64,000 nucleotides of DNA from SVTX01 sp051867975 (GCA_051867975.1 JBJDZM010000002.1:1-64000), one strand, 5' to 3'; positions 33,416 through 42,665 are shown, counted from the stretch's first letter. Program-made: numbers and translations. Notes: generated from the letters alone by a model not told the origin.

Positions 33416-34225
33416 ATGGGCTTGTTTCAAAATTGCAAAAGAATAGTTATTAAGGTCGGCTCGTCCACTCTCACTCACGCGACGGGACAGCTTGACCTGC
33501 GCAGGATAGAAAATCTTGCAAAAACGCTCTCAGACCTCAAAAACACGGGGAAAGAGGTCATTCTCGTCTCCTCCGGTGCAGTCAGTGCGGGTATTGCAAA
33601 ATCCGCGCTCGGTCACAGACCCGTGTCTCTTGAAGAAAAGCAGGCGATGGCATCAATAGGTCAGAGCGAGCTTATGAAGATTTACGACAGATTCTTCTCG
33701 GATTGGGGGCACAAGGTCGCACAGATACTCATGACGCGTGACGTCATTGACAATCCCGTGCGTCGCACCGCCGCCGAGAATACCTTTAACACCTTATTGA
33801 AAATGGGATGCATCCCGATCGTCAACGAAAACGATGCCGTTTCAACCGACGAGCTGACCAAATTCGGAGGAAACGACATATTATCCGCTCACGTTGCCAA
33901 CCTCTGCCGCGCCGACATTCTCATAAACCTCTCCGATATCGACGGTCTTTACGACAGCGATCCGAGGAAAAACGAAAATGCGAGATTTATTGACCGAGTC
34001 GACGACATCGATAAGATACTCGATTATGCAGGCGGAGCCGGAACCGACCGCGGCACCGGCGGCATGGAGGCAAAGCTCACCGCCGCAAAGATGGTGACGG
34101 AAAACGGAATACCGATGTTCATTATGAACGGAAAAGACCCCGAAATACTCTATAAGCTTCTTGACGGCGAACACGTCGGTACATATTTCACCGCAAAGGC
34201 GAAAAAGGAGGGAAAGAACCCTTGA
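33416..34225 (+). CDS. proB: Glutamate 5-kinase without PUA domain
   Basis: 269 residues. The start at 33416 (MGLFQNCKRIVIKVGSSTLT) follows a GAAAGTGAG site. Amino-acid-kinase motifs are clear: IVIKVGSSTLT, VSSGAVSAGIAKSAL, PIVNENDAVST and KFGGNDILSAHVANL, then the DRGTGGMEAKLTAAKM glycine loop. The enzyme phosphorylates glutamate at the gamma-carboxyl in proline synthesis. The C-terminal PUA domain of longer ProB proteins is absent, as in several Bacillota. No proA is in this window. It overlaps the next gene by four bases (TTGA). Confidence 0.95.
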   Translation: MGLFQNCKRIVIKVGSSTLTHATGQLDLRRIENLAKTLSDLKNTGKEVILVSSGAVSAGIAKSALGHRPVSLEEKQAMASIGQSELMKIYDRFFSDWGHKVAQILMTRDVIDNPVRRTAAENTFNTLLKMGCIPIVNENDAVSTDELTKFGGNDILSAHVANLCRADILINLSDIDGLYDSDPRKNENARFIDRVDDIDKILDYAGGAGTDRGTGGMEAKLTAAKMVTENGIPMFIMNGKDPEILYKLLDGEHVGTYFTAKAKKEGKNP

Positions 34226-36765
34226 ACAAGCTTGAAAAGGACATTCTTGACAGTGAGATGGGTCTGTATTCAAATTTTCCCAAGACCGATGAATCGGAAA
34301 AAGAGGAGGACACTCCGAAATCCGATGCAGAGCCTGAGCAGGAGTCCGAGACACCGCCTGTATTCACAGAGGACGGAATTCAGCTCAAAATAGACGATAT
34401 GTTTCTCGGAAAAGCCGACGATGACGAAGACAAATTCTTTGAATACGGATATCAGGATGAGCTTGACATCAGCAGTCTCGGTCATCTGTCAGAGGATGAA
34501 GAACCCCGGAAGGCAGACAAGAAATATGACGGAACGAGACTCTACCGCGAAACGGTGCTTCTCATAGAATCTGGAGAAGTTGACCTTGAACACGGCATCG
34601 CTCTGCTCAAGAAAAACGCCGCGGACGGACATTCTCTCTCCTGGATATACCTCGGACAAATCTATTCAAATAAAACGAGCGATATCTACAATCCCGCCTT
34701 GGCTTTTGATTGCTATAAAAAAGCGGCGGACCAAGGGTACGGCGAGGGATTTTACAATCTCGGGCTTGCATACTGCACAGGGTTTGGTTGCGACCGAGAC
34801 GACGAAGCGGCGGTGGAATGTTTTTCGGACGGAGCGCGAATTTTTAACCCCGACTGCATATTTGCTCTCGGAAGCTGTTATGAGTTCGGTGTCGGTTGCG
34901 AAATAAACTATGAGTTTGCATTCACCTTATACGAAAAGGCATGCGAGCTTGACCACGCGGACGGCGCAAACAACCTCGGAGGCTGTTATTTCCACGGCCA
35001 CGGAGTCGAACAGGACAAAGAAAAAGCAATAGAGATATATGAGCATGCGGCAGATCTCGGAAGCTCGAATGCGCTCTGCCGACTCGGAATGATATACGAG
35101 ACCGGAGACGGAACAGATGCTGATATCAAAAAAGCATTTGAATACTACAAGGCAGCTGCAAGCGCAAAGAACCCGATAGGTCTATATAGGCTGGCAAGAT
35201 GCTACGACCTCGGAGTCGGTACCGAACAGAACTTTAATAAAGCGTTTAAATATTACAGCCGCTCCGCTTCTCTCGGATATGACCCTGCAAAATATGAAGC
35301 GGGCAGGATGTGCATATCCGGACGCGGAACAAAGAAAAATTATGACGCGGCTTACGCCTACTTTATATCCGCCGCAAAGGACGGATACGCTCCGGCTGAA
35401 TACGAGGCTGCAAACTGCTGCTTTGACGGCAAAGGGGCTTTGAAAGACCGCGAGAGCGCGTACATATATTACTGCCGCGCATACGAATCGGGCGGTGTCA
35501 ATCGCGCAGACGCAGCATATAAAATCGGTCTTTGCCATCTTAAAGGACTCGGCGCGAAAAAGGACGAAAAGCTGGCGTTCGATTGGTTCTCGACGGGCGC
35601 AAAGCTCGGAAATCCTCGGGCTATGTACATGCTCGGTGAGTGCTATTACTTCGGTGTGGGAACAGACGCTGACAAGGTGACTGCCGTCGATTGCTTTACA
35701 AAGGCAGAAGAAAAAACAGACTCCTCGGATGATGATAACGGAGAGCGGGTCTCACTGCTCTTGGCGCTCGGTCATTGTTTTGAACTCGGAATCGGAACCG
35801 ATGCAGACCCTCGACGTGCAAGACTTTTGTATAAGGCGGCGGCGGACAGCGGAAGAGCCGATGCTCTTTATGCGCTTGGATGCGCAATACTTTACGGTGT
35901 CGGAATGAAAGCCGAATATGCGGCGGCAAGACCGCCCTTCCTTCGCTCCGCGAGAAAAGGCTATGTCCCCGCAATGCTGATGGTGGGCAAATTCTCAGAC
36001 GACGGACGAGGAGTCCCCAAAAACACAGATGATGCGCAAAATTGGTATTTAAAGTCGGTTAAAAGCGAGGATGAGCCGCATATGTCCATATATGATTTCC
36101 CAAACCGTTTTTTCGAAAACGCGAAGTTATGCACTGAGTCAAAAATTGAGGCTCAGTTCCGTCTCGGAATGCTCGTTGCCGGAAACGAAAGAAATATTCA
36201 GGGATATACGAAGGCATTTGAATATGTCTCTTTGTCGGCATCTATGGGTTACGCTCATGCCCAAACCGAAATAACGAGGATATATGTCAGCGGCGGAGAT
36301 CTGACCGAATATTATGAGAGTCCCTTCTTTGCTCCGGAATCGGCTTTCCTGAAAGGCGGAGATGCTCCTCCGGACAAGAAAAAACTCGGGGACGCCATGA
36401 ACAAACTCGGAGATACCTTTTTTGACGGTAAACGTTCACTCAAAAAGAATGAGGAAGCCGCGGCAAGATGCTACCGCTATGCCGCAGAATTCGGAAATGT
36501 CGACGCGGCTTACAGCTACGGATGGTGCCTGCGACACGGTGTCGGTGTCAGGGAAAATGATACAGAGGCGGCAAAGTGGCTTAAAGCGGCGGCAGACAAA
36601 GGTAATGCCAACGCCGCTTACAGCTATGGCCTCTGCTGTGAGGAAGGCGCAAGCACGGGCATTAAAAACAAGCGTGAGGCTCTCTATTATTATCGAATGG
36701 CGGCAAGCGCGGGACACGGCGAGGCGGCACTGAGATTTATCAAATTATCGGGAAGAGACGAATAA
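34222..36765 (+). CDS. Sel1-repeat protein coupled to proB
   Basis: 847 residues. The start is TTG at 34222, which overlaps the proB stop and has GGAGGG 9 bases upstream. An acidic, poorly structured N-terminus (about 1-100) is followed by about 16 Sel1-like repeats (each about 36 residues, e.g. NLGLAYCTGFGCDRDDEAAVECFSDGA, with YxLGxxYExGxGxDxxxAxxYYxxAAxxG). No signal peptide or membrane helix. Sel1 proteins form extended superhelices that bind partner proteins. Coupling to proB is unusual and may be chance arrangement. A terminator follows at 36824-36853. Confidence 0.88.
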   Translation: MNKLEKDILDSEMGLYSNFPKTDESEKEEDTPKSDAEPEQESETPPVFTEDGIQLKIDDMFLGKADDDEDKFFEYGYQDELDISSLGHLSEDEEPRKADKKYDGTRLYRETVLLIESGEVDLEHGIALLKKNAADGHSLSWIYLGQIYSNKTSDIYNPALAFDCYKKAADQGYGEGFYNLGLAYCTGFGCDRDDEAAVECFSDGARIFNPDCIFALGSCYEFGVGCEINYEFAFTLYEKACELDHADGANNLGGCYFHGHGVEQDKEKAIEIYEHAADLGSSNALCRLGMIYETGDGTDADIKKAFEYYKAAASAKNPIGLYRLARCYDLGVGTEQNFNKAFKYYSRSASLGYDPAKYEAGRMCISGRGTKKNYDAAYAYFISAAKDGYAPAEYEAANCCFDGKGALKDRESAYIYYCRAYESGGVNRADAAYKIGLCHLKGLGAKKDEKLAFDWFSTGAKLGNPRAMYMLGECYYFGVGTDADKVTAVDCFTKAEEKTDSSDDDNGERVSLLLALGHCFELGIGTDADPRRARLLYKAAADSGRADALYALGCAILYGVGMKAEYAAARPPFLRSARKGYVPAMLMVGKFSDDGRGVPKNTDDAQNWYLKSVKSEDEPHMSIYDFPNRFFENAKLCTESKIEAQFRLGMLVAGNERNIQGYTKAFEYVSLSASMGYAHAQTEITRIYVSGGDLTEYYESPFFAPESAFLKGGDAPPDKKKLGDAMNKLGDTFFDGKRSLKKNEEAAARCYRYAAEFGNVDAAYSYGWCLRHGVGVRENDTEAAKWLKAAADKGNANAAYSYGLCCEEGASTGIKNKREALYYYRMAASAGHGEAALRFIKLSGRDE

Positions 36766-36823
36766 GCAGGTTTCTTGACAGATTTATTTCATATTTGTTT
36801 TATTTTTTGGTTTATACATTTTT

Positions 36824-36853
36824 CCGGGGGAAGCCTTTTCCCTCGGAATTTTT
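36824..36853 (+). terminator. Terminator of the proB-Sel1 operon
   Basis: CCGGGGGAA / TTCCCTCGG hairpin with a GCCTT loop followed by AATTTTT. Confidence 0.8.
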
Positions 36854-36872
36854 CAATTATCCTATAAAAGAT

Positions 36873-36927
36873 GTTGACAAATCAACTATATTGTGCTATA
36901 ATGGCAACATTGTTGATATGTCAACAA
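36873..36927 (+). promoter_or_regulatory. MarR gene promoter with two palindromic operators
   Basis: TTGACA (36874-36879), 17 bases, TATAAT (36897-36902). The palindrome GTTGA-CAAA-TCAAC (36873-36886) overlaps the -35, and TTGTTGA-TATG-TCAACAA (36910-36927) covers the region just after the start point. Both share the GTTGA-N4-TCAAC pattern used by many MarR proteins, so autorepression is likely. Confidence 0.8.
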
Positions 36928-36955
36928 CATAAGGCTTTATAAGGAGTAAAAAATC

Positions 36956-37432
36956 ATGCAAAAAGAAATGATCGAGCGCTTTGAGCAATTTTCTTATTCT
37001 ATCAACGTAATTTACAGATATGTTTTGAAGATCGAGCGCGAGGAAATGGAAAAGTACGGATATCGCGGCTCGTATGCGCTGTATCTTGCAATAATGTACC
37101 ACTTCCCCGACGGACTTACAGCCTCTAAACTGAGTGAAATCTCAGACCGCGACAAGGCAGGCATCTCACGAATCGTCGCCGAAATGGAGCAAAAGGGGCT
37201 TATCACAAAACAGAGCAATCATGATAATTTCTACCGTGCCAAGCTCGTTTTGACACCCAAAGGCAGAGACGTTGCCGACTTGGTACGCAAAAAGGCGATT
37301 TATGCGGTAAGCAGGGCAGGCGACGGTATTTCAGATGAGGACAGAAAAATCTTTTACGACTGCCTTTTCTCGATTTCATCCAACCTGAAAAAAATAAGCA
37401 GTGAGGGTATTCCCGACTGCGAAAACGATTAA
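36956..37432 (+). CDS. MarR family transcriptional regulator
   Basis: 158 residues with the MarR winged-helix core at about 30-110: DGLTASKLSEISDRDKAGISRIVAEMEQKGLITKQ (HTH) and the wing NFYRAKLVLTPKGRDVADLV. Flanking helices form the dimer interface. AAGGAG lies about 11 bases before the ATG. Two palindromes in its promoter suggest autoregulation. The downstream degV gene, separated by duplicated sequence, may be a target or a co-transcribed partner; no ligand can be inferred. Confidence 0.9.
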   Translation: MQKEMIERFEQFSYSINVIYRYVLKIEREEMEKYGYRGSYALYLAIMYHFPDGLTASKLSEISDRDKAGISRIVAEMEQKGLITKQSNHDNFYRAKLVLTPKGRDVADLVRKKAIYAVSRAGDGISDEDRKIFYDCLFSISSNLKKISSEGIPDCEND

Positions 37433-37443
37433 GAACAGCCTGT

Positions 37444-37684
37444 GCGGCAGATTGGAGGTTTGCGTGAAAGTTACTTCCGTCTAAAGGTGAAGCAATCTGT
37501 TTCACGCACGAATTTTGCTTTGCAAAATTCACTGGTTATCATTTGCCTGCCGCAAGCGGCAGAATGGAGGTTTGCGTGAAAGTTACTTCCGTCTAAAGGT
37601 GAAGCAATCTGTTTCACGCACGAATTTTGCTTTGCAAAATTCACTGGTTATCATTTGCCTGCCGCAAAGCGGCAGAATGGAGGT
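37444..37684 (+). repeat. Tandem 112-base duplication upstream of degV
   Basis: Two nearly identical copies, 37444-37555 and 37556-37668, and a partial third (GCGGCAGAATGGAGGTTT, 37669-37686). Each unit begins with GCGGCAG(A/T)ATGGAGG..., has a GGAGG followed by GTG-AAA-GTT-ACT-TCC-GTC-TAA (a six-codon frame) and contains three hairpins: GCGTGAAA/TTTCACGC, ATTTTGC/GCAAAAT and CTGCCGC/GCGGCAG. Copies differ at one substitution and one inserted A. Possible leader or duplicated intergenic segment. Confidence 0.85.
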
Positions 37685-37688
37685 TTAT

Positions 37689-38534
37689 ATGAGTGTAAAA
37701 ATTGTAATCGATTCAACAGTTGACGTTTCTCCGAGAAACGAGAAGCAATTTATTATCGTGCCGATCACGGTTCGGTTCGGCAACGAAGAATACCTTGACC
37801 GAATTGAACTTTGCGCAACCGACTTCTACAAAAAACTCGTTGAGAGCGACGTTATGCCGACGACAAGTCAGGCAAATATTGCCGACTTTGACAAGGTCTT
37901 TCGGGAAGAGACCGAGAAAGGTAACGACGTAGTCGTAGTAACCATTTCTTCAAAGCTTTCGGGTACATATCACAGCGCGTGTGTTGCCGCAGAGGACTAT
38001 GCGGGCAAGGTCTTCGTTGTTGACAGCCTATCGGTCACGATTGGAGCGGGATTGCTCGCAGAGCTTGCGCTGAAGCTCGCAAACGACGGTCTTCCTGCCG
38101 AGAGCATTGCAAAACGCGTGAGAGTCGAGCGTGAAAATACAAAGCTTGTCGCAATGCTCGACACGCTTGAATATCTCAGGCGCGGCGGACGAATTTCGCC
38201 TACTGCCGCCTTTGCAGGCTCGCTTTTGTCGATAAAGCCGGTCATCTCGGTAAAGGGCGGCGAAATCGTGATACTCGGAAAGGCGCGCGGCTCACGTCAG
38301 TCAAATAACTTTCTCATAAAGGAGATCGAGCAGAGCGGAGGAATCAATTTCAATATGCCCCTGCTCCTCGGATACACCGGATTTGACGACATTCTCTTGC
38401 AGAAATACATCGAGGACAGCGCGCATCTTTGGAAGGACATGACCGACGAGCTTGATGTTGCGTTAGTCGGAAGCAGTATCGGAACACATGCGGGGCCCGG
38501 TGCCATCGCGGTGGCGTTTTTCATGAATAGGTAA
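37689..38534 (+). CDS. DegV family fatty-acid-binding protein
   Basis: 281 residues. The start at 37689 follows the GGAGG of the third repeat copy. The DegV fold is indicated by KIVIDSTVDVSPR at the N-terminus, the fatty-acid-binding motif PTTSQANIADFDKVF (about 60-75), and SLSVTIGAGLLAELALKLA, with RGGRISPTAAFAGSLLSIKPV near 165. DegV/FakB proteins present fatty acids to FakA kinase or bind lipids. The partner kinase is not visible here. Confidence 0.93.
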   Translation: MSVKIVIDSTVDVSPRNEKQFIIVPITVRFGNEEYLDRIELCATDFYKKLVESDVMPTTSQANIADFDKVFREETEKGNDVVVVTISSKLSGTYHSACVAAEDYAGKVFVVDSLSVTIGAGLLAELALKLANDGLPAESIAKRVRVERENTKLVAMLDTLEYLRRGGRISPTAAFAGSLLSIKPVISVKGGEIVILGKARGSRQSNNFLIKEIEQSGGINFNMPLLLGYTGFDDILLQKYIEDSAHLWKDMTDELDVALVGSSIGTHAGPGAIAVAFFMNR

Positions 38535-38539
38535 AGACA

Positions 38540-38569
38540 TTCAGCCCCTCGCTTTGGCGAGGGGCTGAA
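38540..38569. terminator. Hairpin between convergent degV and sdaA
   Basis: TTCAGCCCCTCGC / GCGAGGGGCTGAA perfect 13-base stem with a TTTG loop; weak T-run on both sides. Confidence 0.65.
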
Positions 38570-38598
38570 ATCGTTAATTCAGTCTAAAAAACGACGTT

Positions 38599-39825
38599 TC
38601 AGTTCTTTTTATAAAGCTTGGCAAGTCCGCCTTCGCTCGTTTCGCGGTAGATGTTCGATAGGTCAACTCCCGTTTGATACATCGTCTCGACGACAAGGTC
38701 AAAGGATATCTTTCGGCTGTCCGACAAAAAATTTGCAAGAGAGAGCGCATTTATAGCTCTCATCGCCGCAACCGCGTTTCGCTCAATGCACGGTATTTGA
38801 ACTAATCCGCAAACGGGGTCGCAGGTAAGTCCCAAATGATGCTCGAGCGATATCTCCGCCGCATACTCTATCTGGTCTATTCCCATATAGAAAAGCTCCG
38901 CGAGCGCTGCCGCCGCCATGGAACACGCCGTGCCGATCTCCGCCTGGCATCCGCATTCCGCACCGCTTATCGATGCATTTGTCGCAACGATGTTTCCGAT
39001 AAGTCCCGCAACCGCCAAAGCGCGGAAAATATCATCCTCGGTAAAGGAATTTTTCTCCTCCATATATTTCAGCACCGCAGGCAGAACGCCGCAGGAGCCG
39101 CAGGTCGGTGCGGTCACGATCCGTCCGCAGTCGGCATTCTGCTCACTCACCGCAAAGGCATATGCGCAGACGAGTCGGTTCTCTCTTGTCTGTGGGCTTT
39201 CGTCTATATGCCTTTGATTATAAAGCTTTTGAGCCTTTCTTTGAAGCTCAAGACCGCCCGGAAGCACTCCCGTGTGTATTAGTCCCTCGCGGATAGAATT
39301 TGACATAGTATGCCAGACCTCTCCGAGAAAACTTCTAAAATCCGCATTCTCATGCTCAAAAACATAGTCGGAAAGGCGGATATTTCTCGCCTTACATATT
39401 GCCGCTATCTCGCCAAAGCTCTTTTCGGCATAAACCTCGTCGTCGGGTATTCCGTCGCCGTCCTCGTCAATCATTTCGTCACCGACTATGACTATCTCAC
39501 CGCCGCCGATAGACAAAACCGTCATTTCCGCAGTCTTCTCACCGCCGATATATCCCTCAAGCTTCATCGTGTTCGGATGCGCAAGTTCTATCCTGTCATC
39601 CATATTGAATATTATTTCGCAATCAATGCCGTGGAATTCTTCCCTGATTACCCGGTCGGTGCCGTGTCCCTCGCCGGTTTTCGCAAGCGAGCCGAAAAGC
39701 GTGACTGTGACGGAGTCACATTCGGGGTATCGCTCTCTGAACTTTTGAGCGGCAAACGCAGGTCCCATCGTGTGCGAGCTTGACGGACCTATCCCGATTT
39801 TAAAAAGATTGCGTACAGATTTCAT
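38599..39825 (-). CDS. sdaA: L-serine ammonia-lyase, iron-sulfur type, single chain
   Basis: 408 residues. The enzyme deaminates serine to pyruvate. The N-terminal (beta-like) part has GPSSSHTMGPAFAA and GTDRVIREEFHG; the C-terminal part (alpha-like) has APTCGSCGVLPAVLKYM and LTCDPVCGLVQIPCIERNA, whose cysteines fit the 4Fe-4S cluster. Many Bacillota encode separate SdaAA and SdaAB; here the two are one chain. AAGGAC lies upstream of the ATG. Monocistronic; a TATACT -10-like box lies about 80 bases upstream. Confidence 0.95.
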   Translation of the reverse strand: MKSVRNLFKIGIGPSSSHTMGPAFAAQKFRERYPECDSVTVTLFGSLAKTGEGHGTDRVIREEFHGIDCEIIFNMDDRIELAHPNTMKLEGYIGGEKTAEMTVLSIGGGEIVIVGDEMIDEDGDGIPDDEVYAEKSFGEIAAICKARNIRLSDYVFEHENADFRSFLGEVWHTMSNSIREGLIHTGVLPGGLELQRKAQKLYNQRHIDESPQTRENRLVCAYAFAVSEQNADCGRIVTAPTCGSCGVLPAVLKYMEEKNSFTEDDIFRALAVAGLIGNIVATNASISGAECGCQAEIGTACSMAAAALAELFYMGIDQIEYAAEISLEHHLGLTCDPVCGLVQIPCIERNAVAAMRAINALSLANFLSDSRKISFDLVVETMYQTGVDLSNIYRETSEGGLAKLYKKN

Positions 39826-39953
39826 ATCTTGAAGTCCTTTTGAGTTATTATTGAACGGTTCACACCGCTATTACACTGTTAGTATACCATCTCTTTTTGA
39901 GCATTTTATGAACAAAACGAAAAATGGCTTTTTTGCCTTGTAGTATAGACCAA

Positions 39954-40307
39954 CTAAAGTGCGGCAAGACCGTCCTCGGACAACTCGGAAATAAAAGCGC
40001 AGATGGCGATGTCGGCAGTTTCGTCAACCGTGACATTCAAAAACAACTTGTCCTTGAGAAGTTTATGATAGATCTCAAACTCGTTTGCTTTTTTCATTCC
40101 GTGTTCGGTTAAATACACAAGACCGCCATGTTCTTTTTGAATATATTTTAAATCAAGAAAAGTATCCATCATATTGTGAACACTGACCTTGCTCAGCTTC
40201 AATTCTTTGGCAATGTCGATACTTCGGACTCCCGTTCCCTTATAAATCCGCTTGATTGCAAGCAGATAACGAATATGAGATCCTGTCAGGACCGTCTTGT
40301 CAATCAT
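39954..40307 (-). CDS. DtxR/MntR-type metal-dependent regulator (short)
   Basis: 117 residues. The N-terminal winged-helix domain matches DtxR-type regulators (LLAIKRIYKGTGVRSIDIAKELKLSKVSVHNMMDTFLDLKYIQKE), and the following part is a shortened dimerisation/metal domain (about 75-117), lacking the C-terminal SH3 domain. GAGGAG lies 7 bases before the ATG. It follows feoB and the small Cys-rich gene and is likely in the feo operon. Whether it binds iron or manganese is not decided by the sequence. Confidence 0.82.
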   Translation of the reverse strand: MIDKTVLTGSHIRYLLAIKRIYKGTGVRSIDIAKELKLSKVSVHNMMDTFLDLKYIQKEHGGLVYLTEHGMKKANEFEIYHKLLKDKLFLNVTVDETADIAICAFISELSEDGLAAL

Positions 40308-40370
40308 TGCTGACTCCTCTCTTTGAAATAAGGGAATGCGAATGTTTCAACCGCATCCCCTCGTTTTTTG

Positions 40371-40547
40371 TTAGTTTTCCTTATGTTCTTGTTTACCGTG
40401 CTTGCCGCATCCGCCGCAATTGCCCGTGCAATGCTTTCCGTGAGGGCAACCGATACACTTAGCACCTTTCTTCTTTTCTCTGACAATGTAAAAAATGGCA
40501 GCACCGATAATCAGTAAAAGAACACATGCAACAATAAAATTTTCCAT
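40371..40547 (-). CDS. FeoB-associated Cys-rich membrane protein
   Basis: 58 residues. It starts at 40547, sharing one base with the feoB stop (TAATG). One N-terminal membrane helix (MENFIVACVLLLIIGAAIFYIV) is followed by a basic turn and a cysteine-rich tail, CIGCPHGKHC and TGNCGGCGKHGK, likely to bind metal. Such proteins commonly lie next to feoB and probably assist iron transfer or handling. A hairpin GGGGATGCG/CGCATTCCC follows, before the regulator gene. Confidence 0.9.
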   Translation of the reverse strand: MENFIVACVLLLIIGAAIFYIVREKKKGAKCIGCPHGKHCTGNCGGCGKHGKQEHKEN

Positions 40548-42595
40548 TATGCGTTACCGAGAGCGTATTCCGCCTTCATTTTCCTGTTCGTGTTAATAAT
40601 GAGACCGGCAATAATACCTGCGAATACGAGAACTGCCGCAAGGCCTGCAATAGCCGCACCGATGTTCAGGGTAGCGGGAGCAGTAATCAAAGTGCCAATG
40701 GTGTAAACGAGATATCCGACAGTAAAACCTACTCCGAGCTGAAGTCCTATTGCTGCCCATACCCATTTGCCGCTCTTCATTTCGGAATTCATCGCGCCGA
40801 TTGCCGCGAAGCAAGGAGGAGTGTAAAGGTTGAACATCAAATATGCAAGAGCCGCAACCTTGGAAATGGCAATAATACCTGCAATCTCAGCCCCGGCACC
40901 CTCCATCATGGCGAGTTCTTCGGTATCAATGAGGTTCTCAAGCCCTACAAAGCAAACAGCCAGTGTGCCTACGACATTCTCTTTTGCGATAAAGCCTGTC
41001 ACTGCTGCCGCCGCAAGCTGCCAGGAGAGAACTCCGACAACGGGAACGAGAAGGTAAGCAAAAGGAGTTGCAATGGTTGCAAGAATGGAGTCGCTTGCAT
41101 TTTCTGCAACGGTAAACTGCCATGTAAAGGTCTGCATAACTTGAACGACCGTGTTGCAGAGGAGAATAATGGTCGCCGCCTTTACTATGTACGCCCATCC
41201 TCTGCCGCACATGGTCTTGAATGCGCCCCACAGAGAAGGCTTTTTGTATTCGGGAAGCTCGATAATAAAGAAAGACCTTCTTGCCTTATAGCCTGCAATT
41301 TTATTCACGATAAACGCGCCTACGAAAATCAGCACGATACCGAGCAGATATACAGTCGCACTTACCCAACCTGAATTGTCGAAAAACGCACCTGCAAAAA
41401 GTGCAATGACGGGAATTTTTGCGCCGCAAGGCATAAAGGGAGCAAGCATTGCAGTTGCTCTTCGTTCACGCTCGTTGCGGATGGTACGGCTCGCCATAAT
41501 ACCGGGAACGGCACAACCGATTGTGATTACGAAGGGAATGACCGACTTACCCGAAAGACCGACCTTCTTGAATATCGGGTCAAGCACAACGGCAACACGG
41601 GACATATAACCGCAATCCTCGAGAATGGCGATGAGAAAGTACATAACCATAACGAGGGGCAAAAATCCGACAACGGCAATTACACCGCCGATGACACCGT
41701 CAACGAGCAGTGCCGAGAGAAGCGGATTGGCGTTTTCTAAGAGTCCGCCTACCCGGCCTTGGAACATTTCAAGAAGTGTAACAAGTCCGGGGATCGCCCA
41801 TTCGTTTTCCGCGCCTTCATTGAAAACAATACCCTCTGCGATCCAAGTACCAAGCCATGTCTGCGAAATTTGGAACACGAGGAACATGACGACCGCGAAA
41901 ATCGGAATACCGAGCCACTTGTTTGTGAGTACCTTGTCAATCTTATCGCTGATATTTTTGTCTTTGGTCAGAACCTTACGTGTTTCAACCTCTTTTACAA
42001 TTTTGTTGACGAACTCAAAACGCTTTCTGTCTGCCGCTTCAACGACTGCTTTGTCGGTCAAATCGATATCACCCTGATGATATGGCGCGTTTTGCGTGGT
42101 GTTCGCAACCGATGCCGCCGTCTCCACGACGGTCTTCAATCCGTCTTGTGTGGTAGAGGTCGTTTCAACGACAGGGCAACCGAGTTTGACGGACAATTTT
42201 GCGACATCAATTTTAGTGTCCTTTTTCTTGTTAATATCGCTTTTGTTAAGAGCAACGACTACGGGAATACCAAGCTCCAAGAGTTGTGTTGTAAAGAAAA
42301 GGCTGCGGCTCAAGTTAGTCGCGTCCACGATGTTGATGATAACATCGGGATTTTCCTTCTTTACGTAGGAGCTTGTGATACTTTCCTCGCTTGTGAAAGG
42401 AGACATGGAATAGGCACCCGGAAGGTCAACGGCAATCAGCTGCTCGCTTCCCCCGTAGTATGCCTTTTTGATGGGGTGTTCTTTCTTTTCTACGGTAACA
42501 CCTGCCCAGTTGCCGACTTTTTCATTTCGACCGGTGAGGGCATTATACATCGTGGTCTTACCGGAGTTCGGGTTTCCTGTTAAAGCAATTCTCAT
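40547..42595 (-). CDS. feoB: Ferrous iron transporter FeoB
   Basis: 682 residues. The start at 42595 has AAGGAGG 8 bases upstream. The N-terminal G domain contains GNPNSGKTTMYNALTG (G1), DLPGAYSM (G3) and NKSD (G4), residues 1-165. A helical insert region (about 165-250) precedes two Gate-type membrane repeats with about ten helices, including GCAVPGIMASRTIRNERER and MPCGAKIPV, with the Cys-containing motif expected of FeoB. It imports Fe(II). Preceded by feoA and four palindromic operator sites. Confidence 0.97.
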   Translation of the reverse strand: MRIALTGNPNSGKTTMYNALTGRNEKVGNWAGVTVEKKEHPIKKAYYGGSEQLIAVDLPGAYSMSPFTSEESITSSYVKKENPDVIINIVDATNLSRSLFFTTQLLELGIPVVVALNKSDINKKKDTKIDVAKLSVKLGCPVVETTSTTQDGLKTVVETAASVANTTQNAPYHQGDIDLTDKAVVEAADRKRFEFVNKIVKEVETRKVLTKDKNISDKIDKVLTNKWLGIPIFAVVMFLVFQISQTWLGTWIAEGIVFNEGAENEWAIPGLVTLLEMFQGRVGGLLENANPLLSALLVDGVIGGVIAVVGFLPLVMVMYFLIAILEDCGYMSRVAVVLDPIFKKVGLSGKSVIPFVITIGCAVPGIMASRTIRNERERRATAMLAPFMPCGAKIPVIALFAGAFFDNSGWVSATVYLLGIVLIFVGAFIVNKIAGYKARRSFFIIELPEYKKPSLWGAFKTMCGRGWAYIVKAATIILLCNTVVQVMQTFTWQFTVAENASDSILATIATPFAYLLVPVVGVLSWQLAAAAVTGFIAKENVVGTLAVCFVGLENLIDTEELAMMEGAGAEIAGIIAISKVAALAYLMFNLYTPPCFAAIGAMNSEMKSGKWVWAAIGLQLGVGFTVGYLVYTIGTLITAPATLNIGAAIAGLAAVLVFAGIIAGLIINTNRKMKAEYALGNA

Positions 42596-42665
42596 ATTTG
42601 CTTCCTCCTTAAATATGATAATGATATGGTCAATCAGTCCCGTGGGACTTGGTTGCAAATTTTAA

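Noticed and set aside
37444..37686. CRISPR-like array
   Set aside because: Only two full units, 112 bases long, with no spacers between; it is a tandem duplication.
40304..40504. 66-codon minus-strand frame after feoB
   Set aside because: It is out of frame with the Cys-rich gene at 40371-40547, which has a coupled start and a recognisable sequence.
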